Notes under the pieces: model-generated
Databases searched by the model: none
What the model was told of the DNA's origin: nothing
The model's input: only the letters and a program-made list of their open reading frames with translations
Part shown: piece after piece, positions 45,989 to 55,927 of the stretch
How the letters are laid out: each line of letters starts with the position of its first letter
Numbering within the stretch: position 1 is the first letter of the stretch
Origin: Lactobacillus sp. LL6
GTDB taxonomy: Bacteria; Bacillota; Bacilli; Lactobacillales; Lactobacillaceae
Reading direction: 5' to 3'
Assembly: GCF_007570935.1 (NCBI RefSeq)
Contig: NZ_VLLR01000001.1
Span: 930,001 to 994,000 of the forward strand
Length of the DNA: 64,000 nt
Position numbers and translations under genes: made by a program

Positions 45989-46018
45989 GTAATCGCTTTC
46001 ATCTTCTTCTTTTTATGT

Positions 46019-46024
46019 TATAAT
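46019..46024 (+). promoter_or_regulatory. Promoter of the 27-aa membrane peptide gene
   Basis: A perfect extended -10 (TGTTATAAT) begins 43 nt upstream of the ATG, without a clear -35. Confidence 0.7.
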
Positions 46025-46066
46025 GAATCTATACCACATATAGAGTTACAGAAGAAGATGATATAG

Positions 46067-46150
46067 ATGAACATTATGTTAGGTTTTGTCGGCTTTGGAA
46101 TCGCAATTATTGCAGTACTTGCTATCATGAGTACAGCATTTGTCAAATAA
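46067..46150 (+). CDS. Predicted 27-aa membrane peptide
   Basis: The ORF reads MNIMLGFVGFGIAIIAVLAI then MSTAFVK. It is a single transmembrane helix with almost no soluble part. It has its own extended -10 promoter (46019-46024), a leader of about 35 nt and a strong terminator 16 nt after the stop, and is alone between two unrelated genes. The ribosome site is weak (GAAGAAGATG). It could be a type I toxin-like or small regulatory membrane protein; no antisense partner is evident. Alternatively the transcript acts as an RNA. Not recognised as any family. Confidence 0.6.
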   Translation: MNIMLGFVGFGIAIIAVLAIMSTAFVK

Positions 46151-46165
46151 CGAAGTTTTAACTAT

Positions 46166-46199
46166 AAAAAAGAGAGCAATTGAATTGCTCTCTTTTTTC
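46166..46199. terminator. Bidirectional terminator
   Basis: AAAAAAGAGAGCAATT and AATTGCTCTCTTTTTT pair around GA, between the peptide gene and the convergent ThrE gene. Confidence 0.93.
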
Positions 46200-47555
46200 T
46201 TACCAATCAACGTGGCGCCATTTTTTATCAGTAATAATTCTTGCTGTTAAAAGTCCTAAAGGCAATGCTGCCACAATCATCAGTGCCTCTACAATCCAAT
46301 AAGCACCGATATTGATATTTGTCATCCCAAAGTTAAACATTGCTTTATACATATATAGCCCTGGAACCATAATCACAATTGAAGGAACTGTCAAAGCAAT
46401 TCTTGGAAATCCAACTTTATTTCTTACAATACTTGCTAAAAGACCAGCAAGAGTTGCTCCAATAAAGGCAGCTAAAGCTGCTGGAATATGATCAAAATCA
46501 ACTAAACTAAGTCTTAGAGTATTGGCTATTGCCCCACTTATAGCTGCTGTTGCTGCCATTTCAGGGCGAGAATTGAACATAATTGAAAAGCCAAAAACAC
46601 CACAAAAACTTGCAATAAACCGTAACACTGTTAAAACAATTGGATTAAGTTGTAGTTTGGGCATTGTACCTGGATGAATCTGTAAAATCATCGCTACTGC
46701 CCATCCAGTCATAGTAGCAATTAAAATAATTAAAGCAGCATAAGTCATTCGTTCTAGTCCTGACCTCATATCTAGTTTTGACATGTCTAATCCTGAAGTA
46801 ATGAAAGGAAAACCAGGAATTACAAACAACATTGCTCCAATATAACCATAGATATGGTGATAATCTATATTTGTTAACTTTTGCAAAAGCATAAATATGG
46901 CAAAATATACTGCACAAGCAACTGCTACACCTGCTGCAATCTTTGCAACCAAAGTGATTTTATGTTTTCCCATTTCTCCTCGAACATAATTACCCACTCC
47001 GGCTCCAAAGAAAGCACAAATGACTTCGGGAAGACTTCCACCTAATAAAAAAATAAACCCAGCACACGCAAGCCCGGAAGCAAGTCCAGTAATCCAAGTT
47101 GGATATGAAGTAGTAAAACCTTCAATTTCTTCTAAACGTGTATTAATTTGCCCTAAAGTCCAATGACCGTGTCCTTTTTCAAATTGGCGTACAAACTTCT
47201 CCATTGCATTTAGTTTAGTCATATTAACACCAGTTGAAGGAATGGATAAAGTTTGTGAATATGATTCATTATCTAATCCAAAACAAGTATATTCAATTGA
47301 GACTAAGCCAATATCAGCAGAACAAGTAATTCCTAAAGTTCTAGCAACAGTATCCATCGAATCTCGAACTCGCCATGCCCCCGTACCACAACTTAAAAGC
47401 ATGATTCCAATTCTACCAACTAAGGATCCTTTTTCAACAATGGTTGCATTACGAGCAAGTGTATTATCATCACTTTTAAAAAAATCATCCCACTGAATTT
47501 TCATATGGTGATGACGTGACAAATGATGTGTATATCCATGTTCATCTTCAGTCAT
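46200..47555 (-). CDS. Threonine/serine exporter, ThrE-type (both domains fused)
   Basis: This 451-aa protein joins an N-terminal ThrE domain (DUF1212: LLSCGTGAWRVRDSMDTVAR, STGVNMTKLNAMEKFVRQFE) to a C-terminal ThrE_2/DUF3815 membrane domain (ending RIITDKKWRHVDW). About ten helices. In many Firmicutes the two parts are separate genes; the fused form is like the actinobacterial arrangement. It is divergent from the SorC regulator. Confidence 0.87.
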   Translation of the reverse strand: MTEDEHGYTHHLSRHHHMKIQWDDFFKSDDNTLARNATIVEKGSLVGRIGIMLLSCGTGAWRVRDSMDTVARTLGITCSADIGLVSIEYTCFGLDNESYSQTLSIPSTGVNMTKLNAMEKFVRQFEKGHGHWTLGQINTRLEEIEGFTTSYPTWITGLASGLACAGFIFLLGGSLPEVICAFFGAGVGNYVRGEMGKHKITLVAKIAAGVAVACAVYFAIFMLLQKLTNIDYHHIYGYIGAMLFVIPGFPFITSGLDMSKLDMRSGLERMTYAALIILIATMTGWAVAMILQIHPGTMPKLQLNPIVLTVLRFIASFCGVFGFSIMFNSRPEMAATAAISGAIANTLRLSLVDFDHIPAALAAFIGATLAGLLASIVRNKVGFPRIALTVPSIVIMVPGLYMYKAMFNFGMTNINIGAYWIVEALMIVAALPLGLLTARIITDKKWRHVDW

Positions 47556-47724
47556 TTTATATTTCCTCTTCTAACATAAATTTTCACCAACTTTAATATT
47601 CTACCACAAATTCAATTTTTGCATTTTTTAAAAATAAGTCTATTTATTAAAATAATTTAAATAATTAAGTATATAATAATAGGTGAAGTGAATTCTATTA
47701 ATATTAAGGAAGGTAAGGTATACA

Positions 47725-48669
47725 ATGACACAACTTACAGACGACATTCTAGCAGGGATTGCCCACGATTATTATTTAAGTAAATTAAATATTGCTGATA
47801 TTTCACAAAAATACAATCTTTCACGCTATTTAGTATCCAAAGCTCTAGATGATGCACAAAAACACGGCATTGTACAAATTAGTATTCAGCAACAAACAAA
47901 ACGAGATTCAGAACTTGAACGTAAATTTCAAAACAAATTTCATCTTAAAGAAGTATTTATTTTAAAAGATCAAGATACTACTAATCAAGATAATGAAGCT
48001 ATCGTAAAATTCGCTGCACAACAAATTCAAAATTACGCTAAAAGTGCTCACAATATTGGAATGAGCTGGGGAACTTTAATGATGGATATTATTAGATTTT
48101 TTAAAGAAGAAGAGCGAAAAGATTTAAATTTTATTCAACTTTCTGGGCAAACATTCAATTCTAGTCCTCGAAAAAAGCAACTAACTCAAGAAGCTGCCAC
48201 AAAATTTAATGCAAAAGCTTATACTTTACCTGCTCCTTTATATGTAAAAAATCCACAATTAATTAAAGATATTCAACAAGAGCCTTTTTATCAAAATTTG
48301 ATTAATTACTATCAAAATCTTGACTTAACTTTTGCTGGACTAGGAACGTTTCAATCAATTCAAGTAAATCAATTTTTTATGAAAAATTATGCTCCTATTT
48401 TATTTAAGGATATTGACGTGGATAAAATAGCTGGATTAGTTTTTGGTCATGCTTATGACATAGAAGGTAACTTTTTTACTCAACTTGACAATAATATTTG
48501 TTCAATTTCAATAAAAGATTTACAAAATACTCCTAATCGCTTTGTAATTGTGAAGAATCGTTTTAAAACAAACGCTTTATTAGGAGCTCTTAGAAGTGAG
48601 ATTTTTACTCACTTAGTTACAAGCGAAGGAATTGCGGAACGAGTTTGGCAAAAAGCCAACGAAAATTAA
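47725..48669 (+). CDS. SorC/DeoR-family transcriptional regulator
   Basis: This 314-aa regulator has an N-terminal HTH (AHDYYLSKLNIADISQKYNL then SRYLVSKALD) and the SorC sugar-binding/effector domain (NIGMSWGTLMMDIIRFF, FAGLGTFQS, VFGHAYDIEG). CitI, a SorC-family activator of citrate genes in Weissella and Lactobacillus, has this architecture, and the cit genes begin 5 kb away. Identity with CitI is only a suggestion; the divergent ThrE gene is another candidate target. Confidence 0.85.
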   Translation: MTQLTDDILAGIAHDYYLSKLNIADISQKYNLSRYLVSKALDDAQKHGIVQISIQQQTKRDSELERKFQNKFHLKEVFILKDQDTTNQDNEAIVKFAAQQIQNYAKSAHNIGMSWGTLMMDIIRFFKEEERKDLNFIQLSGQTFNSSPRKKQLTQEAATKFNAKAYTLPAPLYVKNPQLIKDIQQEPFYQNLINYYQNLDLTFAGLGTFQSIQVNQFFMKNYAPILFKDIDVDKIAGLVFGHAYDIEGNFFTQLDNNICSISIKDLQNTPNRFVIVKNRFKTNALLGALRSEIFTHLVTSEGIAERVWQKANEN

Positions 48670-48689
48670 CTTAATTATTTTTTGGGAAC

Positions 48690-48723
48690 AAAAAAGCCAG
48701 TTCATATCGAACTGACTTTTTTA
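48690..48723. terminator. Bidirectional terminator
   Basis: AAAAAGCCAGTTC and GAACTGACTTTTTT pair imperfectly after the SorC gene and before the convergent adhesin gene. Confidence 0.85.
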
Positions 48724-48790
48724 GGTTTATTGACTAGAAAGTTATTGAATTAATTTTCTTTTATTATTCAAGAAAGATGTTATTCAACAA

Positions 48791-51700
48791 TTACTTGTCT
48801 TCTTTACGCTTGCGATCTGCAGCAAGACCTAACATAGTACCAGCAGCAGCTACAGCTAAGCCAACGGAAGCAGCAACACTTGCATCTTTAGAACCTGTTT
48901 GTGGTAAAGTCTTAGCACTAGTCTTATTGCCTGAAACAGCAGTTGCAACTAATTGACCATTCTTACCAATTTCATAAGTGTAAGTCTTACCACCCATAGT
49001 CTTAGTAATCTTAACGATTTCACCGTTAGGACCAACTGTTACTTGATAGCCATGACTTCTAAGCCATGCAATAGTTTGTGGGGTGTTACCCTTAAGCCAA
49101 CCAGGAAGTATAGTTGACTTTGGAGAGTTATTATAGTTATAACGAGCTTCTGCTCTTGGAGAGTTGTTATAGTTGTAACCAACTTCACTAACTTTAGCAT
49201 GCGTCTTGCCTGACATTGTAGCAGATGACTTCTTTTCTACAGATGGTTCTTCGTGCTTTTCAGTCTTTTCAGTCTTTTCACTTTCGTGCTTCTTTTCATC
49301 ACGAGTGTAAGTTACTGTAGCAGTCATGTCATCTGAATCAGCAGTTACTTCTACTTCATCAACATTTCCGTCAACGTTTGCAGTGTAACCATCAATTTCT
49401 GGAACATCAACACTATCAAATGTCTTTTCAGCTGGAGTCCAGTTACCATATGAAACTACTTCACCAGTAGCAACATTAATAGTCTTGTTTCTAGTAAAGT
49501 TTGCAGTTTGAGTAACTGTTTGAGTCTTTTCACCAGGCTTCTTAATAGTAATAACTCTAGTTACAGTCTTAAACAAGTCTTTTTGAGCTGGGTCATTAAT
49601 ATCAGTAGGTTCAATTACTTTAGTTTGAGGAGTAGTATTATTAGTATCTGTTGGGGTAGTTGGAGTCTCTGGCTCTGGGTTTACTGGTTGATCAGGATTT
49701 ACAGGCTTGTCTGGGTTTACAGGCTTGTTTTCATCCTTAACAATAACAGTAGTTGAAACTTCATCCTTTGAACCATCTGGGTAAGTTACAATAATAGTTG
49801 CTGGTTGAGTACCAACCTTTGAAGTATCTGGAGCTTCTTTCCAAGTATATTCAGTACCCTTTGGCATATCTGAAGTATTCTTGATACCATCAATTGCCTT
49901 GGCAACAGCACCCTTATCAACAGTTACTGGTTGAGCAACAGGTTCATACTTTTCAGCATCAGTCTTTTCAGCTGGCTTAGTAGAATCAGTTACAATAACC
50001 TTAATTGAAACGTCATTTCTTGACTTATCTGGATAAGTTACAATAACGATTGCTGGTTGAGTACCAACCTTTGAAGTATCTGGAGCTTCTTTCCAAGTAT
50101 ATTCAGTACCCTTTGGCATATCTGCAGTGTTCTTGATACCATCAATTGCCTTTACAGGTTCACCCTTCTTTACATGAATGTCTTGACCAACTGGAACATA
50201 TTGTTCAGCATCTGACTTCTTATCAGTAGTACCCGTTACAAATACGTTAACTGGAACATCCTTAGTTGACTTGTCTGGGAAGGTTACAACAACTGTAGCA
50301 ATTTGAGAACCTATAATTGAAGTATCTGGAGCTTTTTTCCAAGTATATTCAGTACCCTTTGGCATATCTGCAGTGTTCTTGATACCATCAATTGCCTTTG
50401 CAGGTTGATATTGCTTTACATAGATATTTTGACCAACTGGAGTATATTCTTCAGCTAAGCTTCTTACGATAACTTTAACTGCAACTACGCTGCTTGACTT
50501 ATCATCATAAGTTACAACAACCTTACCATCAAAAGTACCTGGCTTAGCAGTACTTGGAGTAGCATCTTTATCCCAAGAATAAGTTGGGTTGCCACCTAAT
50601 TCTGACTTATTCGTAATAGCATTAGCAGCATCTTCTGGTGTCAAAGTAGCATTTTCATTAACAGTGATAGTACCACCCTTTGGGGTATACTTATCAGCAT
50701 CTTTAATCAAATCACTACCCAAGGCAATCTTAGAACCACCCCACCAGTTGAAGTAGTTGTTAAAGTCATAAGGTGTCGACATGCCAGAATTACCATTAAC
50801 TGATGCAACTTGAGGTGCAAAGGTTACACTAGCATCAGCTTCACCAAATGAAATACCTTTTGAAGATGAAGATGGAGCCCATGAGGTTCTACCATTTTTA
50901 TTGTTAAAGTTAGCAGACCAGTTACCCCACTTGTTTACAGAGTTAAGGCTGGTAATGTCCCAGTGATAGTGGTTAGCAGTAGATACATTACCATTAGTAT
51001 ACTTAACGCCTGCTATTGAATCATATTCAAGTGGAATTGGAGTACCATTATTTGAAGTAATAGAAATTTCATTCTTACCACCTTCAAGACGGAAGAACAT
51101 ACCCTTTTGATAACCAGTTCTTTCCATCTTGAATAATTGTGGGTTAGTAATTTGTACATAGTTGTTTGAAGCAAGGGCATACATTGCAATCATACCAACT
51201 GGGAATACGTTTTGTACATTACCTAAGTAATCAGCATATGCAAGTGGAGTACCTGAAGTGCTGTCCATTTGCAAAGCATCTTCAAGATCTAATGTACCAT
51301 TGTTCATCGTCAAGTACATGTTGAATGGGTTACCACCATTAGAACCATAAACAATTAATGGACTGTTAGCTTGCTTAGAAGTACCATCAACTTTACGGAT
51401 AATAGTTAAGTTAGATCCACCTTCAATATCAATAGTAGCGTGAGTATTGTTAGTTACAAAGTCTGACTTATCTGGTGTACTTACTTGTGGATTCCAACCA
51501 ACAACAATAGGACCTGAGTGGTCACCAGCACCATCGGCTTGAATACCATTATTTGCATTACCATTGTTATCTTGGTAAGTAGTGATGTTAATGCTTGCCT
51601 TTGGCTTCAAAATAATGTTATCAGCTCTGAATACAGCGTTTGAAACACCGTGACCCATGTTAAATGTAGCTTTAGCACCTTCCTTTAAACCTAAAGTATG

Positions 51701-53398
51701 GTTATCAGCACTAAAGAAGATACCACGGGTATCACGTGAACCAGTTGAGTTAATAGTGTAACTACCCTTTGAACCAATAATTACATCCGCCATATTGTTA
51801 GGATTACCTTGAACAGCAATACCTGCAATTACACCACTTGAACCTTGAGGAGCAGATTCATTAATAGTTAAATCACCATCAATATTTGCACCATAGTTGT
51901 AAAGGTTAATTGATGCTCTACCATGTGGGAAGTCGTAACTATTAAAGCCACCTTGATCAGTTGGAGTTGGAAGGTTCATTGCTTGAACATCAGTGTTAAT
52001 TACAACCTTAGCACCTTCTTGAATATCAAGTGTACCTCTAGTGAACAAGTTAGTAATATATTCGTTTTTAGCATTTGAACCAGATAATTCAGCATCTGCT
52101 CCAGTCTTAAATACTACATTACGACCAGCTCTAATGTTAGTAACTGGGTTGGTAAGGCTACCATCAGTACCCTTAGCAGTTAACTTAACATTCTTACCAC
52201 TAACAATGACATCACCACTTGCATAAATGTTACCTTGTTGGTAAGGGGTTGAAGTAGTATTTAAAGTAACATTATTGCCAACATTTACGTTATTAGCAGT
52301 AATGTTAGGGTCAGTTGAATTACCTACAGGTGAGGAAGTAGTATTACTAATATTTACATTAGCTTTAGGTGCGTAAAGTAATACACCGTTACCACCATTA
52401 GTTACATTTTCAAAGTTTACAGTACCAGTAACATTATCACCAAAGCTAATTGGGCTGTAACCTTCTTGATTACTTGAAGCAATGTTAATGTCTTTATAAG
52501 TAATGTCCCATTGTTGATTATTATTTTCAGTGCCTTGACCTAACCAAATATAGTTACTGCCAGCATCCCAGCTTGCATTCTTACCGCTACCGTTATCACC
52601 TGAAATAGTAACTTGACGAGCGGTTCCATTATTTAAGTTGAAATAGTTGCTGTTATTACTTATAATATCATCATCAAGAACAATATTAGTAACTTGAGTG
52701 TTATTCAAAGCAGCTTGTAAATCATTTTCAGTCTTAACGTGAGTAGCTTGAACTTCCGAAGATGATTTAGCAGCAGTTTGAGTAGCAGGCTTTTGTGCTA
52801 ATGATTGTGATTGTTGAGCAACTTTATCTTTTTGAGTTAAAGCAGCTGCTTTTTGTGTTGGTTGTTGAGTAACTGCTTTCTCAGATTGTGAAATTGCTTT
52901 TTGTGTTGGTTGTTTAGCAGCTTGGTTAGTATTTGCAGCTTGTTGCGTAGTGGTTACTGCTTTTTGTGTTGGTTGTTTAGCAGCTTGGTTAGTATTTGCA
53001 GCTTGTTGCGTAGTGGTTACTGCTTTTTGTGTTGGTTGTTTAGCAGCTTGGTTAGTATTTGCAGCTTGTTGCGTAGTGGTTACTGCTTTTTGTGTTGGTT
53101 GTTTAGCAGCTTGGTTAGTATTTGCAGCCTTTTGTGTTGGTTGCCCTGTAACGACAACTTTGTTGCCATCTACTTTAACGTCAGCTTTAGAATCAGTCTT
53201 AGCTGTATTATTTTCGGTTTGTGCTACTTGGGATTTACTTAAAGTATCAGCATGAACTGATTGTCCTTCCATCCCAAAGAAAGTTAATCCAATTAATACA
53301 GATGCAGCTCCGATAGTAAACTTACGGATTGAGAAGCGTTGCTTTTGAGGCTCCATTTTTTCAATCTTTTGTTTCATAGCGTTTTTCTTCAAAAACAT
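48791..53398 (-). CDS. LPXTG cell-wall adhesin with YSIRK signal, Q/T-rich repeats and Rib domains
   Basis: The 1535-aa surface protein has, in order: a YSIRK-type signal (RFSIRKFTIGAASVLIG); a repetitive KQPTQKA/TNQAA region (about 80-190) encoded by 63-bp DNA repeats; a parallel beta-helix (pectate-lyase-like) adhesin region with many NNGT motifs (about 225-850); four Rib-like repeats (EYTPVGQ, TEYTWK, ATVVVTFPDKSTKDV) to about 1230; a MucBP/Mub-B2-like segment (VTRVITIKKPGEKTQTVTQT); NYNNSP repeats; and LPQTG with helix and RKRK tail for sortase. ATG at 53398 follows AGGAGG. Probably binds host or mucus ligands. Confidence 0.93.
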   Translation of the reverse strand: MFLKKNAMKQKIEKMEPQKQRFSIRKFTIGAASVLIGLTFFGMEGQSVHADTLSKSQVAQTENNTAKTDSKADVKVDGNKVVVTGQPTQKAANTNQAAKQPTQKAVTTTQQAANTNQAAKQPTQKAVTTTQQAANTNQAAKQPTQKAVTTTQQAANTNQAAKQPTQKAISQSEKAVTQQPTQKAAALTQKDKVAQQSQSLAQKPATQTAAKSSSEVQATHVKTENDLQAALNNTQVTNIVLDDDIISNNSNYFNLNNGTARQVTISGDNGSGKNASWDAGSNYIWLGQGTENNNQQWDITYKDINIASSNQEGYSPISFGDNVTGTVNFENVTNGGNGVLLYAPKANVNISNTTSSPVGNSTDPNITANNVNVGNNVTLNTTSTPYQQGNIYASGDVIVSGKNVKLTAKGTDGSLTNPVTNIRAGRNVVFKTGADAELSGSNAKNEYITNLFTRGTLDIQEGAKVVINTDVQAMNLPTPTDQGGFNSYDFPHGRASINLYNYGANIDGDLTINESAPQGSSGVIAGIAVQGNPNNMADVIIGSKGSYTINSTGSRDTRGIFFSADNHTLGLKEGAKATFNMGHGVSNAVFRADNIILKPKASINITTYQDNNGNANNGIQADGAGDHSGPIVVGWNPQVSTPDKSDFVTNNTHATIDIEGGSNLTIIRKVDGTSKQANSPLIVYGSNGGNPFNMYLTMNNGTLDLEDALQMDSTSGTPLAYADYLGNVQNVFPVGMIAMYALASNNYVQITNPQLFKMERTGYQKGMFFRLEGGKNEISITSNNGTPIPLEYDSIAGVKYTNGNVSTANHYHWDITSLNSVNKWGNWSANFNNKNGRTSWAPSSSSKGISFGEADASVTFAPQVASVNGNSGMSTPYDFNNYFNWWGGSKIALGSDLIKDADKYTPKGGTITVNENATLTPEDAANAITNKSELGGNPTYSWDKDATPSTAKPGTFDGKVVVTYDDKSSSVVAVKVIVRSLAEEYTPVGQNIYVKQYQPAKAIDGIKNTADMPKGTEYTWKKAPDTSIIGSQIATVVVTFPDKSTKDVPVNVFVTGTTDKKSDAEQYVPVGQDIHVKKGEPVKAIDGIKNTADMPKGTEYTWKEAPDTSKVGTQPAIVIVTYPDKSRNDVSIKVIVTDSTKPAEKTDAEKYEPVAQPVTVDKGAVAKAIDGIKNTSDMPKGTEYTWKEAPDTSKVGTQPATIIVTYPDGSKDEVSTTVIVKDENKPVNPDKPVNPDQPVNPEPETPTTPTDTNNTTPQTKVIEPTDINDPAQKDLFKTVTRVITIKKPGEKTQTVTQTANFTRNKTINVATGEVVSYGNWTPAEKTFDSVDVPEIDGYTANVDGNVDEVEVTADSDDMTATVTYTRDEKKHESEKTEKTEKHEEPSVEKKSSATMSGKTHAKVSEVGYNYNNSPRAEARYNYNNSPKSTILPGWLKGNTPQTIAWLRSHGYQVTVGPNGEIVKITKTMGGKTYTYEIGKNGQLVATAVSGNKTSAKTLPQTGSKDASVAASVGLAVAAAGTMLGLAADRKRKEDK
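52896..53084. repeat. Three perfect 63-bp tandem repeats in the adhesin gene
   Basis: Units begin at 52896, 52959 and 53022; a partial fourth copy follows at 53085. Each encodes 21 residues (KQPTQKAVTTTQQAANTNQA and one more). The length is a multiple of three, so changes in copy number preserve the frame. Confidence 0.92.
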
Positions 53399-53463
53399 AA
53401 AAACATACCTCCTAATTAATAAAGCCATATATAGAATGCTTGTTTGGAAGCCTTGATATATCT

Positions 53464-53484
53464 AGTGTTCTCTCATCGAACACT
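53464..53484. promoter_or_regulatory. Inverted repeat upstream of the adhesin gene
   Basis: AGTGTTC-N7-GAACACT is a perfect inverted repeat 66 nt before the start. CTTCCAAA occurs twice nearby (minus strand). It could be an operator or a leader hairpin. The remaining gap 53399-53742 holds only this repeat, an AT-rich promoter region and the citX terminator. Confidence 0.45.
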
Positions 53485-53671
53485 TATACAGTAACACGAT
53501 TTGGAAGCGATTTAAAATAAAACAACTCATTAATTCCAATTTATTTCAAGATTATTTGTAAATATAAATAATATAAAACTATATTATAATAATATTAAAC
53601 TCTTCTAACTGTGCAACAGTCACAACAAATAAAAATATATTGTCATAGTTTTTAAGACGATACTAATTCGT

Positions 53672-53700
53672 AAAAAATCTCGGAATTTCACTTCCGAGAT
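53672..53700 (-). terminator. Intrinsic terminator after citX
   Basis: TCTCGGAA and TTCCGAGA pair around TTTCAC, with minus-strand TTTTTT, about 40 nt past citX. Confidence 0.9.
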
Positions 53701-53742
53701 TATAGAATTTATCAAAAATAAATTTTTTAAAATAAAATTTAT

Positions 53743-54297
53743 TTACTTTTTTATTTGATTTTTAAAAATTTTTCTATAAATTTGAAATATATAATTTTGT
53801 AGTTCTTCAACGGAATGTCTTCGCGAACGAGCACATTCTTTAGCGAGATGTGAACAAATAAAACATTTTCTAGCAGGTAATCCAAGATCTCTTCTTGAAA
53901 TTGCCTGTTTTTTACTTTTTGTTAAAACATCTGCATCAAATAATCGTCCTAATTCTGACTTATCCTCAAATTTTACGGAGTACTTTTTTACATAATTTAT
54001 TTTATTATTTACTATATAAAAATTTTCACATCCAGTATCGTGATTCCAACTTGCAACTAACTTATAACTCAAACTATTTTTTAAAAATATATCTTCTAAT
54101 TCATTAATACCTTTTTTAAACATCATTTCTAGATATTGATTATTTTTAATAGGTCCTGGTATATTCATCTTTACATCAACTAAAACCCGATTTGGATACT
54201 TCTTGAAAATAGTCTCCTGCATTTTTACTCTTTTATCTTTTTCACCAAGAACTTCTGCTATTCCCAGATATTTTCCTTCGTCAAATATTGTCTTCAT
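53743..54297 (-). CDS. citX: Holo-citrate lyase synthase CitX
   Basis: This 184-aa protein transfers the phosphoribosyl-dephospho-CoA prosthetic group to the acyl carrier protein CitD. Family motifs are clear: GRLFDADVL, ISRRDLGLPARKCFICSHLA and CARSRRHSVEEL. It lies downstream of citF, separated by a terminator-like hairpin. CitG, which makes the prosthetic-group precursor, is not in the window and must be elsewhere. Confidence 0.92.
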   Translation of the reverse strand: MKTIFDEGKYLGIAEVLGEKDKRVKMQETIFKKYPNRVLVDVKMNIPGPIKNNQYLEMMFKKGINELEDIFLKNSLSYKLVASWNHDTGCENFYIVNNKINYVKKYSVKFEDKSELGRLFDADVLTKSKKQAISRRDLGLPARKCFICSHLAKECARSRRHSVEELQNYIFQIYRKIFKNQIKK

Positions 54298-54310
54298 TAT
54301 TTATCCCTTA

Positions 54311-54347
54311 TAAAAAATATGTCCTGCTTCTAAAAAAGCAGAACACA
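54311..54347 (-). terminator. Terminator-like hairpin between citF and citX
   Basis: TGTTCTGCTT and AAGCAGGACA pair on the minus strand with one mismatch and are followed by ATATTTTTT, 13 nt before the citX start. It should reduce citX relative to citCDEF. Confidence 0.75.
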
Positions 54348-54367
54348 TTTTTATTTATCAAAATTTA

Positions 54368-55927
54368 TTAATCTTTTACTTGCTTAACTGTATCAATAAT
54401 TGTACCATCGCGATATTCAATTAAGGCAACTGTACGGTCAGTATATTCAAGTGGTTTTGGAACACCTACTTGCTTTTCTGCCATTTGTTGTAATTCATTA
54501 ATATCAAGAATCTTAAGACCTGGAACTTTACTTAAAGCTTCTTTTAAGTCTTTTCTAGCAGGATTAATTGCGATTCCTCGTTCTGTCACTAAAACATCAA
54601 TTGATGAACCAGGAGTAACTACTGTTTCAACACTTGGAACAACCGTTGCATTGCGTCCGCGAACTAATGGTGCTGTAATAATTGTCATTTTAGCGCCTGC
54701 TGCAGCATCTTGGTGACCACCAATTGCTCCACGGATAACACCATCAGACCCCGTCATAACGTTAACATTGAAGTCAGTATCAATTTGAAGAGCGGACAAG
54801 ATTGCTACATCAAGATTATTAACAACTGCACCTTTATTATGTGGATCAGCATACCAAGAAGCATCAATTTCTTGTTGATTCTTATTTTTAGCCATAGATT
54901 CTGCAGCACCCTTATCAAAGTCCTGTACATCCATCACTTTGTTAACTAATCCTTCTTCAAGCAAATCCGTAGTTGGCTTAGTAATTCCACCTAAAGCAAA
55001 AGATGCTGTAATTCCATCATCAATCATTGATTGACGTAAATAACGTGTAACTGCTAAAGCAGCACCACCAGAACCTGTTTGGAAGCTAAATCCTTCTTTG
55101 TAATATGGTGAATTAACAATTACTTTGTTAACCATTTGAGCAATCATTAACTCTTTAGGGTCTTTAGTAAAACGAGTAGCACCTGAGCCAATTTTGTCAG
55201 GATCACCAATTTTATCGACTTTAACAACATAATCGACTTGATCTTGCTTAATAGAAGCTGGAGTATTTGGATAATCAACAATATTATCAGTTAATAATAC
55301 TACTTTATTTGCATAAGCTGCATCCATTAAAGCATAGCCAAGTGAGCCAAATACAGCATCCCCTTCTTGACCATTAGCATTTCCAGTCCTATCAGCATTT
55401 GGAACACCTAAAAAAGCCACGTCAATCTTAATTTCGCCTTCTTCAATTGAACGCGCACGGTTACCATGAGAACGAAAAATCACTGGATTTTTAAGACCAC
55501 CATGTGATACAAAATCACCCAAACTTCCACGCATTCCTGAAGAAGTAATATTAGTTATGACACCTTTTTTAATGGCTTCAATAATTTTATCATTCATTAC
55601 TCCAGTAAGAGAAGATGGCGCAAGAGTTAAATCTTTATAACCCATCTTAATGATTAAATCCATTACCTTGTTAAAGGCAAAGTCACCATTTCTAAAGTGA
55701 TGGTGAAAAGAGATAGTCATCCCATCTTTTAAATTATTCTTGATAACTTCTTCAAGTGAATCAACGATCTTGTCTTGTCCACTAGTAACACGAACTTTAG
55801 GAGCCACTCTTTGAATTTCTGGATGACCAATTTCAGTAGTTTCAAAAGGCTTTAAATTCATTTCTGACATAATTTCATCTGGTAGGTTGCGTTTTACTTT
55901 ATTCTCCAATGTAGTTACCTTCTTCAT
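54368..55927 (-). CDS. citF: Citrate lyase alpha subunit (citrate:acetyl-ACP transferase)
   Basis: CitF exchanges the acetyl group on CitD for citrate, forming citryl-ACP. The protein of about 519 aa has family features including [62 protein letters not shown] and [17 protein letters not shown]. It overlaps citE by about 29 nt. ATG at 55927 is chosen; a TTG at 55909 with GAAGG eight bases upstream is an alternative start that would still overlap citE. Same operon as citC-citD-citE. Confidence 0.94.
   Translation of the reverse strand: MKKVTTLENKVKRNLPDEIMSEMNLKPFETTEIGHPEIQRVAPKVRVTSGQDKIVDSLEEVIKNNLKDGMTISFHHHFRNGDFAFNKVMDLIIKMGYKDLTLAPSSLTGVMNDKIIEAIKKGVITNITSSGMRGSLGDFVSHGGLKNPVIFRSHGNRARSIEEGEIKIDVAFLGVPNADRTGNANGQEGDAVFGSLGYALMDAAYANKVVLLTDNIVDYPNTPASIKQDQVDYVVKVDKIGDPDKIGSGATRFTKDPKELMIAQMVNKVIVNSPYYKEGFSFQTGSGGAALAVTRYLRQSMIDDGITASFALGGITKPTTDLLEEGLVNKVMDVQDFDKGAAESMAKNKNQQEIDASWYADPHNKGAVVNNLDVAILSALQIDTDFNVNVMTGSDGVIRGAIGGHQDAAAGAKMTIITAPLVRGRNATVVPSVETVVTPGSSIDVLVTERGIAINPARKDLKEALSKVPGLKILDINELQQMAEKQVGVPKPLEYTDRTVALIEYRDGTIIDTVKQVKD

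Noticed and set aside
52901-53255. Plus-strand ORFs with Cys/Trp-rich repeats
   Set aside because: They are shadows of the 63-bp repeats of the adhesin gene on the other strand.
53503-53516. cre-like TGGAAGCGATTTAA upstream of the adhesin
   Set aside because: Three mismatches to the consensus, and position relative to a promoter is unclear.
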